Source: CALKJP01 sp046299555
GTDB lineage: Bacteria > Bacteroidota > Bacteroidia > JACCXN01
Assembly: GCA_046299555.1 (NCBI GenBank)
Contig: JBKBHS010000001.1
Location: 868,001 to 932,000 of the forward strand
DNA: 64,000 nt
Reading direction: 5' to 3'
Shown: in pieces, positions 37,001 through 45,577 of the stretch
Layout: each line of letters opens with the position of its first letter
Position numbering within the stretch: position 1 is the stretch's first letter
The notes under the pieces: generated by a model
Told to the model about the DNA's origin: nothing
Databases searched by the model: none
Seen by the model: only the letters and a program-made list of their open reading frames with translations
Program-made: the position numbers and the translations under genes

Positions 37001-37732
37001 GGAACAACCATATCTTATGATTTAAGAAGAACAAACAACGTAAGTATGCGTGTATCATATACACTTCAATTTGCGGATGGTACAGGTTCTTCTGCTAATC
37101 AAGGAGTAAACTTAATTCAATCAGGTCAACAAAATTTACGTTTCTTAATTCCTTTGGATTTTGACCAACGACATGCAATACAAACCGTTGTGGATTACCG
37201 TTATGGAAGCGGAAGAGATTATAACGGACCTATGTGGGGAGATAAGCAAATTTTAGCGAATACCGGATTAAACATTGTATTCTTTGGCGGTTCAGGGGCT
37301 CCATATACAGCTCAGAAAAATATTACCATCGAAGCTGCCGGAGGTGGTAGAGGTTTGGTTAAAGGTGGTATTAATGGTGCTCGTTTACCATGGATTTTTA
37401 GAACGGATGTACGTTTAGATAGAGACTTTAATTTAGAATGGGGTGGAGGATCTACTGCAGAAGGCGAAGTAGCTAAAGAGAAAAAGAAAGCTCAATTAAA
37501 CGTATATGTATTATTACTAAATGCATTAAATGCTAAAAACGTAATTAATGTTTATAGAGCAACAGGTAATCCTGATGACGATGGATATTTAGCTGCAGCT
37601 GAGTTTCAAGCAAGTATTGCATCACAAAACGATCCGCAATCTTTCAGAGATTTATATGCAGCTAAAGTAAATAATCCATTTAACTACAGTTTACCCAGAA
37701 GAATCCGTTTAGGATTAATACTAAACTTTTAA
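34019..37732 (+). CDS. TonB-dependent outer-membrane receptor, large
   Basis: A 1237-residue receptor: signal peptide (about 1-22), carboxypeptidase-like domain (about 28-110, with GKVLDKATGEPIPFANVVVE and FDGNYFIKPLSPGKYTVKAS), plug domain (about 125-230, with GRSAESVALTVGGIFSQDG, DTYIDGVKVRGSSAIPNAAI and QYGDATGGVISITTRG) and a large beta-barrel that ends RIRLGLILNF. Such proteins bring in or secrete-couple an unknown ligand at the outer membrane. No SusD partner is present; instead a giant T9SS-like protein and a PorV/PorQ protein follow on the same strand, 25 and 26 bases apart. A promoter lies upstream at 33941-33973. Confidence 0.92.
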   Translation: MINKLRLLLSISVILYSAVSFAQVGQGALKGKVLDKATGEPIPFANVVVEQNGVQAGGATTDFDGNYFIKPLSPGKYTVKASYVGYQGVQIDGVVVGDKIAFLNISMTQGIQLKTFEKVEYEVPLIDKDKTTTGGTVTRDEIAKMPGRSAESVALTVGGIFSQDGERGSVRGSREEATDTYIDGVKVRGSSAIPNAAIEQVSVMLGGLEAQYGDATGGVISITTRGISKEYFGGVELVSSQLTDKFGYNLLGFSVAGPLLMKKDTVNPELSKPLMGFFISGELRSEKDPRPSAIGSLKLKDEVLAELERNPLRPSGQGFGTFQNATFVRAEDIERIPYRQDVAQHGVLLQGKVDIATSATTNLTIGGTFDYSYSRDVGLGVNYRGTPGSNPLVYNNTLFNSKRNPEIKSTTWRTYVRFTQKLSTQEANSQESASLIKNAYYTIQADYSKVLETVQDKYHKDKIFNYGYVGKFTSTFVPSYEFGIDSVTGLQGYIQNGFDQVAYNFTPSDINPLLSKYNENYYSLYTTIEGNYETPLDVENGGGLLNGLQNGSFRQSIYSLWNNPGTPFNRYSKLDNSQLRVRVTGSADIKNHAILVGFEYEQRDDRSFITAPVGLWWINRQYANFHIRELDKTNPIVNDAGTYPIINYPRLVGDDQKFFDYNLRKALGLDPRGNDYIDIDSYDPSIFKLDFYNADELLNNGNSYVSYFGYDHTGKKLRRNPSFDDFFTAKDEFGNFKREIGAFQPIYMAGYIQDKFAFEDLIFNIGLRVDRFDANQKVLKDKYSLFETKKAGEVAPNRPSNIGEDYVVYVSDIDNPSEDKIIGYRSGSRWFDAEGREITDPTILYTASGAPAPWLLDPTKRNTSTDLSSNAFKDYDPQVIVMPRISFSFPISDEALFFAHYDILAKRPSGFLRLDPTDYLFLQSSTAIINNPNLKPEKTIEYELGFQQKLNNTSSLKLSAFYREMRNMIQVTYIQGVFPRDYRSYENIDFGTVKGTTISYDLRRTNNVSMRVSYTLQFADGTGSSANQGVNLIQSGQQNLRFLIPLDFDQRHAIQTVVDYRYGSGRDYNGPMWGDKQILANTGLNIVFFGGSGAPYTAQKNITIEAAGGGRGLVKGGINGARLPWIFRTDVRLDRDFNLEWGGGSTAEGEVAKEKKKAQLNVYVLLLNALNAKNVINVYRATGNPDDDGYLAAAEFQASIASQNDPQSFRDLYAAKVNNPFNYSLPRRIRLGLILNF

Positions 37733-37757
37733 TTAACGATTTTTGTTACTACTACAT

Positions 37758-40700
37758 ATGAAAATGACAAGAACAATGAAATTTACCTTATTTACCCTTG
37801 TTGCAGCATTACTTGCAAATGTTGTAACAGCTCGTAATTCACAAGCTACAAGTCGCCCTGCCAATTGGCCTCAAGCCAGCCTTTCAGGATGTACACCGGC
37901 AAAAAGTTCAACCGACTTACAATTAAATAATGTGCGAGCTTTAATTCACACGGGAGGCGATATGTGGTGGGATTTGGTACAAACACCACGCTACGAAATT
38001 CCAAAAGGTTCAGGCAAGCACTCTTTATTTGCCGGTGCATTATGGTTAGGAGGTCAAGATGTTAACGGTCAGTTAAAGTTAGCGGCAATGCGTTTTAGAG
38101 AAGGTATTGATTATTGGACAGGTCCTTTAACTAAAAATTCTGCAGAGACCGATGCAAATACCTGTGCAAAATGGGATCAACATTTTGTTATAACACGTGC
38201 ACAAGTGGATGAATTTATAGCATGGTACAATACCACCTTAACCCCCGATCCTGAAGATGATAAAGATTTTATTGGATATAAAATTCCCGATATCATTTTA
38301 AACTGGCCTGCACATGGCGATGTAGCAGCAGGACAAGATTACTATTTAGCACCTTTCTTTGATAGAAATGCTGATGGAACTTATAACCCTTATGATGGAG
38401 ATTATCCATTGTATGATGTAAATAATAGCATTGATTGTAAAACCGATCGAAGAGAGCGTCTATATGGCGACCAAACTTTATGGTGGATATTTAACGATAA
38501 AGGAAATGTACATACCGAATCCGGTGGTTCGCCCATTGGTATGGAGATTCATGCACAGGCATTTGCATTTGCTACCAATGACGAAATAAACAACATGACC
38601 TTTTACAATTATCGATTAATAAACCGTTCAACCTTTACATTAACAAATACCTATTTTGGAGTTTGGACAGATGCGGATTTAGGTTTTTATCAAGACGACT
38701 TTGTAGGATGCGATGTTGTAAGAGGTTTAGGTTATTGTTATAACGGAACGGAGGTAGATGGAACCGGAGGGGTAAACCAATATGGCGTTCAACCTCCTGC
38801 AATCGGTGTAGATTTCTTTGAAGGTCCCTATCAAGATAATGATGGGATTGACAATGCTGTAGGAATTGGACCAAACGAAGCTTTAAACGGTTTAGGATAT
38901 GGAGATGGAATTATAGATAATGAGCGTTTCGGAATGAGAAGATTTTTATATTTTAACAATGTAGGTGGTGGAGGTAATCAAGCTATGACCGACCCTCAAA
39001 CCGCAGCAGATTATTACAATTATTTACGTTCATTTTGGAAAGATGGAACCAAAATGGTGTATGGCGGCAATGGACACATTTCAGATCCCAAAGCAGACAT
39101 TAATACTCCATGTGATTTTATGTTCCCTGCCGATACAGATCCTCAACACTGGGGAACACAAGGTAAACCAATGCCATACTGGAGCGAAGAATCAGAAGGT
39201 AATGTACCATTTGACAGACGATTTGTACAATCTGCCGGTCCATTTACACTACAACCCGGAGCAGTTAATGATATTACAGTAGGTATAGTTTGGGCAAGAG
39301 CTACCTCCGGTGGGCCATTTGCATCCGTTGCTAAATTAAGAAGTGTGGATGATAAAGCTCAATCATTATTCGAAAATTGTTTCCGCGTATTAAACGGTCC
39401 GGATGCACCAAATGTGAAAATAGTTGAATTAAACAGAGAATTAATATTGCATTTATCAAACCCTCCGGGTTCGAATAACTTTAACGAACAATACGAAGAG
39501 ATAGATGCTCAAATTCCGGAAATATTCACCAATGTTAATACCACTTATGTTTTAGACCCGCTTACAGGTCAGTATAATCAGGTGATTACAAGAGATACTA
39601 TAGTTAACGACAGAAAATATCGTTTCCAAGGCTATCAAATATTTCAATTAAAAGATGGAACCGTTTCACCGGAAGAATTATACAATCCTGACAGAGCAAG
39701 ACTTGTAGCGCAATGCGATATTAAAGATACGGTTACACAATTAGTAAATTTTGAATTTAATGAAGCGCTAAATGCCAATATTCCGCAAGAAATGGTAAAC
39801 GGAGAGAATAAAGGTATTAGACACACGTTTAGAATAACGGAAGATAAATTTGCAGCCAATGATAAACGCTTAGTAAATCACAAAACCTATTATTATATGG
39901 CTGTTGCTTATGGTTTTAATAAATTTAAGAAATACGATCCAAATGACCCATTGCAATTGGATGGACAAAAGAAACCTTACAAACAAGGACGTAAAAGTGC
40001 TACAGGTGCAATTAGAGTATATTCCGGTATACCGCACATAACCAGCCCCGGAGGATTACAGGTGAATTCAGAGTATGGTGAAGGTCCATTTATTACTCGA
40101 ATTGAAGGTACCGGTAATGGCGGAAGATCAATAACAATGACCCAAGAGTCGGAAGAAAAAGTATTTTTAAATATAAATCAAGGAGAAGTAACATACGAAA
40201 AAGGGAAAGGCCCGGTAAATATTTACGTGGTTGATCCATTAGTAGTTCCGAATGCTGAATTTGAACTAAGATTTGATGTAGTATCCAATGGAGTGGATAG
40301 TGCACGCTGGACATTGAAAAATTTAACAACTGGGGAAGAAGTAAAATCAGAAAAAACAATTCAAATTGGGAATGAACAAATCGTTTCAAAGTGGGGATTA
40401 GCAGTATTTATTGCTCAAGTTAAGAATCCGGGAGCAGAACCTGAAGAAGGTAACGGATTTATAGAATCAACCATCACGTTTGCCGATGAAGGTAAACGTT
40501 GGTTAACCGGAGTTTCCGATGCCGATGGAGCAAGTCCAATAAACTGGATACGTTCAGGAACCTTTACAGATCCAAACATATCGGTTTATAATGACTATAC
40601 AACGAAAGATCCAAAAGAAGTATATGAAAAAGTTGTTAATGGTTGGTGGGCTCCATACTCATTAGTGGCATATCCACAAATAGCGAATAATGAAACCTAT

Positions 40701-41759
40701 AATGCAGATGCACCGGGTTTAAATGCATTAACGGTAAATTTAGCTAACCTAAATTTAATTAAGAGTGTAGATATAGTTATTACACCAGATAAGAGTAAAT
40801 GGACAAGATGTTGCGTAGTAGAAAATAATGCATTTACAGCATTGTCTGAAGGTGGTGCGGTTAAAAACATGCTGCGTAAATCGCCAAGCGTAACCAAATC
40901 AGGCCAACCCGATGGAACAGGTACAATCGGCATGGGCTGGTTCCCGGGATACGCTATATGCCAAGAAACAGGTCAACGTTTAAACATGGCTTTCTCAGAA
41001 GATTCATGGTTAGCAGCCGATAACGGAAGAGATATGATTTGGAATCCTACATCAACAACGGTTTCACAGTTATTCGATCCTATATACGGAGGTAAGCATT
41101 TTATCTATGTATTTGATAATAATGGAAGCGGGCCAAATGATATGCCGGCTTATGATGAAGGCAAATGGATGTATGAACGATTAACTGCAGCAGCAGCTAA
41201 TGCTAATCCAACCAATTCTCCCGATGCAAGAAACGTATGGAGAAGTTGTATGTGGGTTGGATGGCCATTATTAGAAAAAGATGCAAAATTATTGGATACC
41301 GATGTTCGTATTAGTATCAAAGTAAATCGTTCGTATGATAAATATGATACGGGAACAAATTTAAACAATACATGGCCATTATATCGTTTTGATACGAAAG
41401 ATATGGCTGTGGTAGAAAAAGATCAAGCACTCGCAGAAGATGCATTGCAGTTGATAAACGTTGTTCCAAATCCATATTACGCATTTAGCGAGTACGAGAA
41501 AAACCAATTAGATAATCGTATTAAGATTGTAAATCTTCCGCAAGAATGTCAAATATCCATATACACTATGAATGGTACTTTAGTGAGAAGATTTAACAAA
41601 GCAGATACGAAAACATCCTTAGATTGGGATTTAAAGAATCAGGCAAATATACCTATAGCCAGCGGCATCTACCTAATACATGTAGATGTGCCGGGAGTTG
41701 GACAAAAAGTAGTGAAATGGTACGGTGTAATGCGTCCTGTTGACTTAGATACCTTCTAA
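37758..41759 (+). CDS. Giant secreted surface protein with T9SS-type C-terminus
   Basis: A 1333-residue exported protein without a recognised enzyme domain. The long frame begins with TTG at 37743; I use the ATG at 37758, which gives a signal peptide ending NVVTA. The N-terminal third has repeated aromatic-rich segments (GGDMWWDLVQTPRYEIPKG, LFAGALWLGGQDVNGQLKLA) and EF-hand-like Asp/Asn loops that may bind calcium (DRNADGTYNPYDGDYPLYD). The C-terminal region (from VVPNPYYAFSEYEKNQ) has a FlgD-like/T9SS sorting-type domain with NLPQECQISIYTMNGTLVRR and GIYLIHVDVPGVGQKVVKWY. It lies between a TonB receptor and a PorV-like gene, so cell-surface display is likely. Confidence 0.85.
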   Translation: MKMTRTMKFTLFTLVAALLANVVTARNSQATSRPANWPQASLSGCTPAKSSTDLQLNNVRALIHTGGDMWWDLVQTPRYEIPKGSGKHSLFAGALWLGGQDVNGQLKLAAMRFREGIDYWTGPLTKNSAETDANTCAKWDQHFVITRAQVDEFIAWYNTTLTPDPEDDKDFIGYKIPDIILNWPAHGDVAAGQDYYLAPFFDRNADGTYNPYDGDYPLYDVNNSIDCKTDRRERLYGDQTLWWIFNDKGNVHTESGGSPIGMEIHAQAFAFATNDEINNMTFYNYRLINRSTFTLTNTYFGVWTDADLGFYQDDFVGCDVVRGLGYCYNGTEVDGTGGVNQYGVQPPAIGVDFFEGPYQDNDGIDNAVGIGPNEALNGLGYGDGIIDNERFGMRRFLYFNNVGGGGNQAMTDPQTAADYYNYLRSFWKDGTKMVYGGNGHISDPKADINTPCDFMFPADTDPQHWGTQGKPMPYWSEESEGNVPFDRRFVQSAGPFTLQPGAVNDITVGIVWARATSGGPFASVAKLRSVDDKAQSLFENCFRVLNGPDAPNVKIVELNRELILHLSNPPGSNNFNEQYEEIDAQIPEIFTNVNTTYVLDPLTGQYNQVITRDTIVNDRKYRFQGYQIFQLKDGTVSPEELYNPDRARLVAQCDIKDTVTQLVNFEFNEALNANIPQEMVNGENKGIRHTFRITEDKFAANDKRLVNHKTYYYMAVAYGFNKFKKYDPNDPLQLDGQKKPYKQGRKSATGAIRVYSGIPHITSPGGLQVNSEYGEGPFITRIEGTGNGGRSITMTQESEEKVFLNINQGEVTYEKGKGPVNIYVVDPLVVPNAEFELRFDVVSNGVDSARWTLKNLTTGEEVKSEKTIQIGNEQIVSKWGLAVFIAQVKNPGAEPEEGNGFIESTITFADEGKRWLTGVSDADGASPINWIRSGTFTDPNISVYNDYTTKDPKEVYEKVVNGWWAPYSLVAYPQIANNETYNADAPGLNALTVNLANLNLIKSVDIVITPDKSKWTRCCVVENNAFTALSEGGAVKNMLRKSPSVTKSGQPDGTGTIGMGWFPGYAICQETGQRLNMAFSEDSWLAADNGRDMIWNPTSTTVSQLFDPIYGGKHFIYVFDNNGSGPNDMPAYDEGKWMYERLTAAAANANPTNSPDARNVWRSCMWVGWPLLEKDAKLLDTDVRISIKVNRSYDKYDTGTNLNNTWPLYRFDTKDMAVVEKDQALAEDALQLINVVPNPYYAFSEYEKNQLDNRIKIVNLPQECQISIYTMNGTLVRRFNKADTKTSLDWDLKNQANIPIASGIYLIHVDVPGVGQKVVKWYGVMRPVDLDTF

Positions 41760-41785
41760 TAATTTTAATAGTTATAAACTTTGGT

Positions 41786-42829
41786 ATGAAAAAATATTTA
41801 AAACTTAGTATTTGTGCATCGTTATTAATTAGTTCCGCATATACAGCATTAGCGGGAAATAAAGATAGAACAGGACAAGCCGGAGGAAATCAATTATTAA
41901 TCAATCCTTGGGCAAGAAGTTCCGGATGGGGCGATGTTTCTGTTGCTAATTCTGTAGGTTTAGAATCTATAAACTTAAATGTAGCGGGCATAGCATATAC
42001 TCCAAAAACCGAATTAATGTTTGCACGAACAAATTGGTTAATTGGTTCCCAAACATATTTAAATGCCTTTGGATTTACTCAAAAAGTTGGAGAAACAGGA
42101 GTGCTTGGAATGAGTGTAATGTCGATAAATTATGGTAGTATGATGATAACTACCGTAGATTTACCCGAAGGAGGTATTGGATATTTCTCTCCTAATTATT
42201 TAAACGTTGCATTAGCTTATGCCAAAAAATTCTCCAATAGTATTTCTGGAGGATTAACTATGAAAGTTATTAGTGAAGGAATTGCTGATGCAGGTGCACA
42301 AGGAGTGGCATTAGACGCAGGAATTCGATATGTTTCCGGACAAAATGACCGTTTAAAATTTGGGATTGCATTAAGGAATGTAGGTCCTCCTATGAAATTT
42401 AAAGGAGATGGTTTATCAACCAGAGCTACCTTAGCCAATGGTACAGGTTTAACAATTGAACAAAGAACAGCCGACTTTGAGTTACCTTCATTACTTAATT
42501 TAGGTGGCTCATACGACTTTTTATTAAATGAGCATAATAGAATTACCGTTGCAGCTGCGTTTCGTTCTAACTCTTTTACCAAAGATCAAATTATGGTAGG
42601 TTTAGAATATGGATTTAAAAAATATTTTCAAGTGCGTGCAGGATATACCTATGAAGACGGAATAAATAATTCATTGGAGCGTACAACCGTATTTACCGGA
42701 CCATCTGCAGGTTTAACATTAGAATTACCTTTTAATGATAAAGGTTCATCAATTTCATTCGATTATTCTTATAGATTTACCAATCCATTTGCAGGTTGCC
42801 ATACATTTGGAGCACGTATCAACTTGTAA
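41786..42829 (+). CDS. PorV/PorQ family outer-membrane protein
   Basis: A 347-residue outer-membrane beta-barrel of the FadL-like PorV/PorQ family. PorV is the T9SS shuttle that takes cargo from the translocon to the attachment complex. After the signal peptide (about 1-23) comes GGNQLLINPWARSSGWGDVS and SVGLESINLNVAGIAYTPKT, the PorV/PorQ signature region; the rest alternates strands to the final GCHTFGARINL. It is not near other T9SS core genes, so it is more likely an accessory homologue serving the large T9SS protein 26 bases upstream than the core PorV. That is inference from position. Confidence 0.87.
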   Translation: MKKYLKLSICASLLISSAYTALAGNKDRTGQAGGNQLLINPWARSSGWGDVSVANSVGLESINLNVAGIAYTPKTELMFARTNWLIGSQTYLNAFGFTQKVGETGVLGMSVMSINYGSMMITTVDLPEGGIGYFSPNYLNVALAYAKKFSNSISGGLTMKVISEGIADAGAQGVALDAGIRYVSGQNDRLKFGIALRNVGPPMKFKGDGLSTRATLANGTGLTIEQRTADFELPSLLNLGGSYDFLLNEHNRITVAAAFRSNSFTKDQIMVGLEYGFKKYFQVRAGYTYEDGINNSLERTTVFTGPSAGLTLELPFNDKGSSISFDYSYRFTNPFAGCHTFGARINL

Positions 42830-42855
42830 AATTTAAATAAAATTTTATATCTTTG
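42824..42855 (+). promoter_or_regulatory. Promoter-like element upstream of greA
   Basis: TATCTTTG at 42848-42855 exactly matches TAnnTTTG and TTG lies at 42824-42826, 21 bases upstream. The predicted start (near 42861) falls at the base of the terminator-like hairpin that follows, which makes the arrangement odd. Confidence 0.4.
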
Positions 42856-42858
42856 TTG

Positions 42859-42890
42859 AAGAATCCCGCACTTTAATGCGGGATTCTTTT
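42859..42890 (+). terminator. Intrinsic terminator after the PorV-like gene
   Basis: A perfect 12-bp stem (AAGAATCCCGCA with TGCGGGATTCTT) with a six-base loop, followed by TT. Placed 30 bases past the stop of the PorV-like gene and 34 bases before greA. Confidence 0.85.
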
Positions 42891-42923
42891 ACTTTATAAA
42901 TGAACAATTAAAATTATAATGCT

Positions 42924-43397
42924 ATGTCATCAATTAATTATGTAACAAAAGAAGGATTAGAAAAATTACAAGAAGAGTTACATATCCTAAAAACAAAAGA
43001 ACGTCCAAAAATTTCACAACAAATAGCTGAAGCTAGAGATAAAGGCGATTTATCAGAAAATGCAGAATACGATGCTGCAAAAGAAGCTCAAGGCTTGCTC
43101 GAATTAAAAATTGCTAAACTTGAAGAGTTAATTGCAAACTCTCGTATAATTGATGAATCTAAAATTGATACATCGAAAGTGTTGATACTTTCAAAAGTTA
43201 AAATACTAAATACTAAAAACAAAGCAACTATGGTTTATACCTTAGTTCCTGAAAACGAAGCCGATTTAAAATCTGGTAAAATATCAATTAATTCTCCCAT
43301 AGCAAAAGGATTATTAGGTAAATCGGTTGGTGATAAGGTAGAAATTAATGTTCCATCAGGTAAAATGGAATTTGAAATTGTAGAAATTTCACGTTAA
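42924..43397 (+). CDS. greA: Transcription elongation factor GreA
   Basis: A 157-residue factor that rescues backtracked RNA polymerase by stimulating transcript cleavage. The N-terminal coiled coil holds the acidic tip DKGDLSENAEYDAAKEAQG, the strongest GreA signature, and the C-terminal FKBP-like domain has NSPIAKGLLGKSVGDKVEIN and ends FEIVEISR. Length is normal. The HIT-family gene begins five bases after the stop, so the two form an operon. Confidence 0.96.
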   Translation: MSSINYVTKEGLEKLQEELHILKTKERPKISQQIAEARDKGDLSENAEYDAAKEAQGLLELKIAKLEELIANSRIIDESKIDTSKVLILSKVKILNTKNKATMVYTLVPENEADLKSGKISINSPIAKGLLGKSVGDKVEINVPSGKMEFEIVEISR

Positions 43398-43402
43398 AAA
43401 TT

Positions 43403-43795
43403 ATGGCAAGTATATTTTCTAAAATAGTGTCAGGAGAAATACCTTGTCATAAAATTGCCGAAAATGAAAGATTTCTCGCTTTTTTAGACATTATGCCTTT
43501 AGCACAAGGACATGTACTTGTAATTCCGAAAAAAGAAACTGATTATATATTTGATATAGAAAACGAAGAGTATACTGCATTATGGGCTTTTGCGAAAAAT
43601 GTTGCTCAAGCCATAAAAAAAACAATTCCATGTAAAAAAGTAGGTATAGCAGTTGTAGGATTAGAAGTTCCCCATGCACATATACATCTTGTGCCTATAA
43701 ATAATGTAGATGATATGAACTTTTCAAAACCTAAACTAAAACCTTCAAACGAAGAGCTTGCTCAAACAGCCGATAAGATTAAACAGAATTTATAA
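43403..43795 (+). CDS. HIT family nucleotide-binding hydrolase
   Basis: A 130-residue histidine-triad protein of the HINT/HinT type. It starts ASIFSKIVSGEIPCHKIAEN, a branch hallmark, has the nucleotide-binding GHVLVIPKKETDYIFD, and the triad HAHIHLVPIN near residue 92. Such proteins hydrolyse purine nucleoside phosphoramidates or aminoacyl-adenylates; the true cellular substrate is not known. Located five bases downstream of greA; a bidirectional terminator follows. Confidence 0.95.
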   Translation: MASIFSKIVSGEIPCHKIAENERFLAFLDIMPLAQGHVLVIPKKETDYIFDIENEEYTALWAFAKNVAQAIKKTIPCKKVGIAVVGLEVPHAHIHLVPINNVDDMNFSKPKLKPSNEELAQTADKIKQNL

Positions 43796-43798
43796 TCG

Positions 43799-43830
43799 AA
43801 AAATCCTCACAATTTTCTGTGAGGATTTTT
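43799..43830. terminator. Bidirectional terminator between the HIT gene and ruvC
   Basis: A 12-bp perfect stem (AAAAATCCTCAC with GTGAGGATTTTT) with an eight-base loop, followed by more T residues. It overlaps the 3' end of ruvC on the minus strand. Confidence 0.85.
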
Positions 43831-44367
43831 TTTAATAAAAGCCTCCCATCCGGAGTAAGATTTATTTTCTAAGCCGTTATTGGTAGAATTTTGAAAATAA
43901 TGACATACAGCTGCAGCTAATCCATCGGTTGCATCTAAATATTTATGAATTTCTTTTATTTTAAGCAATTGTTGAAGCATTGCTGCAACTTGTTCTTTTG
44001 ATGCATTACCATTTCCAGTAATGGATTGTTTTATTTTTTTAGGTGAATATTCTGTAACCGGTATATTTTTATTTAATGCTGCGGCTATTGCTACACCTTG
44101 TGCTCTTCCGAGTTTTAACATAGATTGTACATTCTTACCATAAAAAGGCGCTTCAATAGCAAAATCGTCAGGTTTATAGGTATCTATTAACTTAGTTGTA
44201 GCATCAAATATCTCCTTTAATTTAATAGCATGGTCATCTAATTTTGATAGATTTACAATATCAAATGCAAGCAATTCTATAGTCTTGTTTTTTACATGAA
44301 TAACCCCATAACCCATTATATTGGTGCCTGGGTCAATTCCTAATATAACTCTGTCGGTTGTTGTCAT
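43807..44367 (-). CDS. ruvC: Crossover junction endodeoxyribonuclease RuvC
   Basis: A 186-residue Holliday-junction resolvase. The N-terminal VILGIDPGTNIMGYGVI holds the first catalytic Asp; Glu in DFAIEAPFYGKNVQSMLKLG, and the C-terminal acidic pair in YLDATDGLAAAVCHYF complete the active site. The SPKKIKQSITGNGNASKEQV segment is also typical. An exact promoter box lies 11 bases upstream of its ATG, making it a short-leader, single-gene unit. It acts with RuvAB, which are not in this window. Confidence 0.96.
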   Translation of the reverse strand: MTTTDRVILGIDPGTNIMGYGVIHVKNKTIELLAFDIVNLSKLDDHAIKLKEIFDATTKLIDTYKPDDFAIEAPFYGKNVQSMLKLGRAQGVAIAAALNKNIPVTEYSPKKIKQSITGNGNASKEQVAAMLQQLLKIKEIHKYLDATDGLAAAVCHYFQNSTNNGLENKSYSGWEAFIKKNPHRKL

Positions 44368-44377
44368 TTTATAATTA

Positions 44378-44385
44378 CAAACCTA
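44378..44385 (-). promoter_or_regulatory. Promoter box of ruvC
   Basis: On the minus strand 44385-44378 reads TAGGTTTG, an exact match to TAnnTTTG, 11 bases upstream of the ATG at 44367. No well-spaced -33 element is visible. Confidence 0.45.
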
Positions 44386-44430
44386 CTTGATTTTTTACAA
44401 AAAGCATAAAATAATTATGTTTACAGAATT

Positions 44431-45570
44431 ATGCTTTTCGTTTTAAAAATATTGGTTTTACTAATTGTAGTTATTTATGCTTTATACATTTTATGGATGT
44501 ATAAGGCATTCGTTTTTAATTTAAACATCAGCAATATTGAACTTTATGAGAAATTAAAAATTAGCATAATCATTGCCTTTAGAAATGAAGAAAAAAATAT
44601 AATATCCTGTTTGCAAAGTTTAATAAGCCAAAATTATCATCCTGAAAATTTTGAAATTGTATTATGCAACGATCATTCTGAAGATAAAAGCATTGAGCTT
44701 ATTGAGCAATTTATTTCTTCTAATCCAAATTTTAAAATAATATTAGTTAAAAATTCAAATAATGAAATTGGGAAAAAGCAAGCCATTTTTAATGCAGTAA
44801 AACATTGCAATTTTGATATACTCGCTTTTACCGATGCAGATTGTGTGCTTGGTAAAAATTGGTTAAAATGCATAGCTTCTGCATATACGCAATATAAAGA
44901 TGCAAAAATGCTGTGTGGACCGGTAACATTCCAAAAACAAGATAAGATTTGGGAAAAATTAATGAGCTTAGAGTTTGCTTCATTAATGGCCATAACTGTT
45001 TCATCAATTCTTAATAAAAAGCCTTTTATTTGTAATGCAGCAAATATGGCCATTAAAAAGGAGGTTTTTTTAAACTCAATAAATAGTATTTATCAAAAAA
45101 AATATTCATCAGGAGATGACGTGTTTCTCCTTCACTTTGTAAAAAAACAATTTGGGAGTAATTCTATTTATTTAATGAATGTAAAAGAATCATTAATTTA
45201 CACAACAGCTCCACCAAACATAAGTTCATTTATTCAACAGAGAATACGCTGGTCGTCAAAAACTATAGGTTATAGCGATAGATTTGCATTATTCAGCGCA
45301 TATTTAGTGTTTATTGTGTGTTTAAGTATTGCCGGTGGTATAATTTTTTCTTTTTTTTATGGTAAATTAGCCAACTTTGTTGTAGCAATTTTTTTAATAA
45401 AAACATTTGTTGATGCATTACTTATACATAAAATGCTTAGCCTTTTAAATAGAAAAGACTTGTTGAAATGGATATTTTTAGAACAGCTATTTTATGTATT
45501 TTATGTTCCAACATTAACTTTTATTGCATTAAAAAAAACATATACTTGGAAAGGCAGAATAACAAGTTAG
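44431..45570 (+). CDS. Family 2 glycosyltransferase, membrane-bound
   Basis: A 379-residue processive-type glycosyltransferase. One N-terminal helix (about 4-26), a cytoplasmic GT-A domain (about 45-260) with SIIIAFRNEEKNIISCLQSL, the metal-binding AFTDADCVLGKNWL (DxD), SGDDVFLLHFVKKQFG and the QQRIRWSSKT motif matching the Q/R-x-x-R-W signature, and three or four C-terminal helices. Sugar donor and product unknown; surface polysaccharide or glycolipid synthesis is likely. The ABC permease gene starts seven bases later, implying cotranscription, though the link is unexplained. Confidence 0.92.
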   Translation: MLFVLKILVLLIVVIYALYILWMYKAFVFNLNISNIELYEKLKISIIIAFRNEEKNIISCLQSLISQNYHPENFEIVLCNDHSEDKSIELIEQFISSNPNFKIILVKNSNNEIGKKQAIFNAVKHCNFDILAFTDADCVLGKNWLKCIASAYTQYKDAKMLCGPVTFQKQDKIWEKLMSLEFASLMAITVSSILNKKPFICNAANMAIKKEVFLNSINSIYQKKYSSGDDVFLLHFVKKQFGSNSIYLMNVKESLIYTTAPPNISSFIQQRIRWSSKTIGYSDRFALFSAYLVFIVCLSIAGGIIFSFFYGKLANFVVAIFLIKTFVDALLIHKMLSLLNRKDLLKWIFLEQLFYVFYVPTLTFIALKKTYTWKGRITS

Positions 45571-45577
45571 TTTAGAA

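Noticed and set aside
39043..39282. A 79-codon plus-strand frame within the giant T9SS protein gene
   Set aside because: The main frame continues through it with coherent protein sequence; no sign of a frameshift or an embedded gene.
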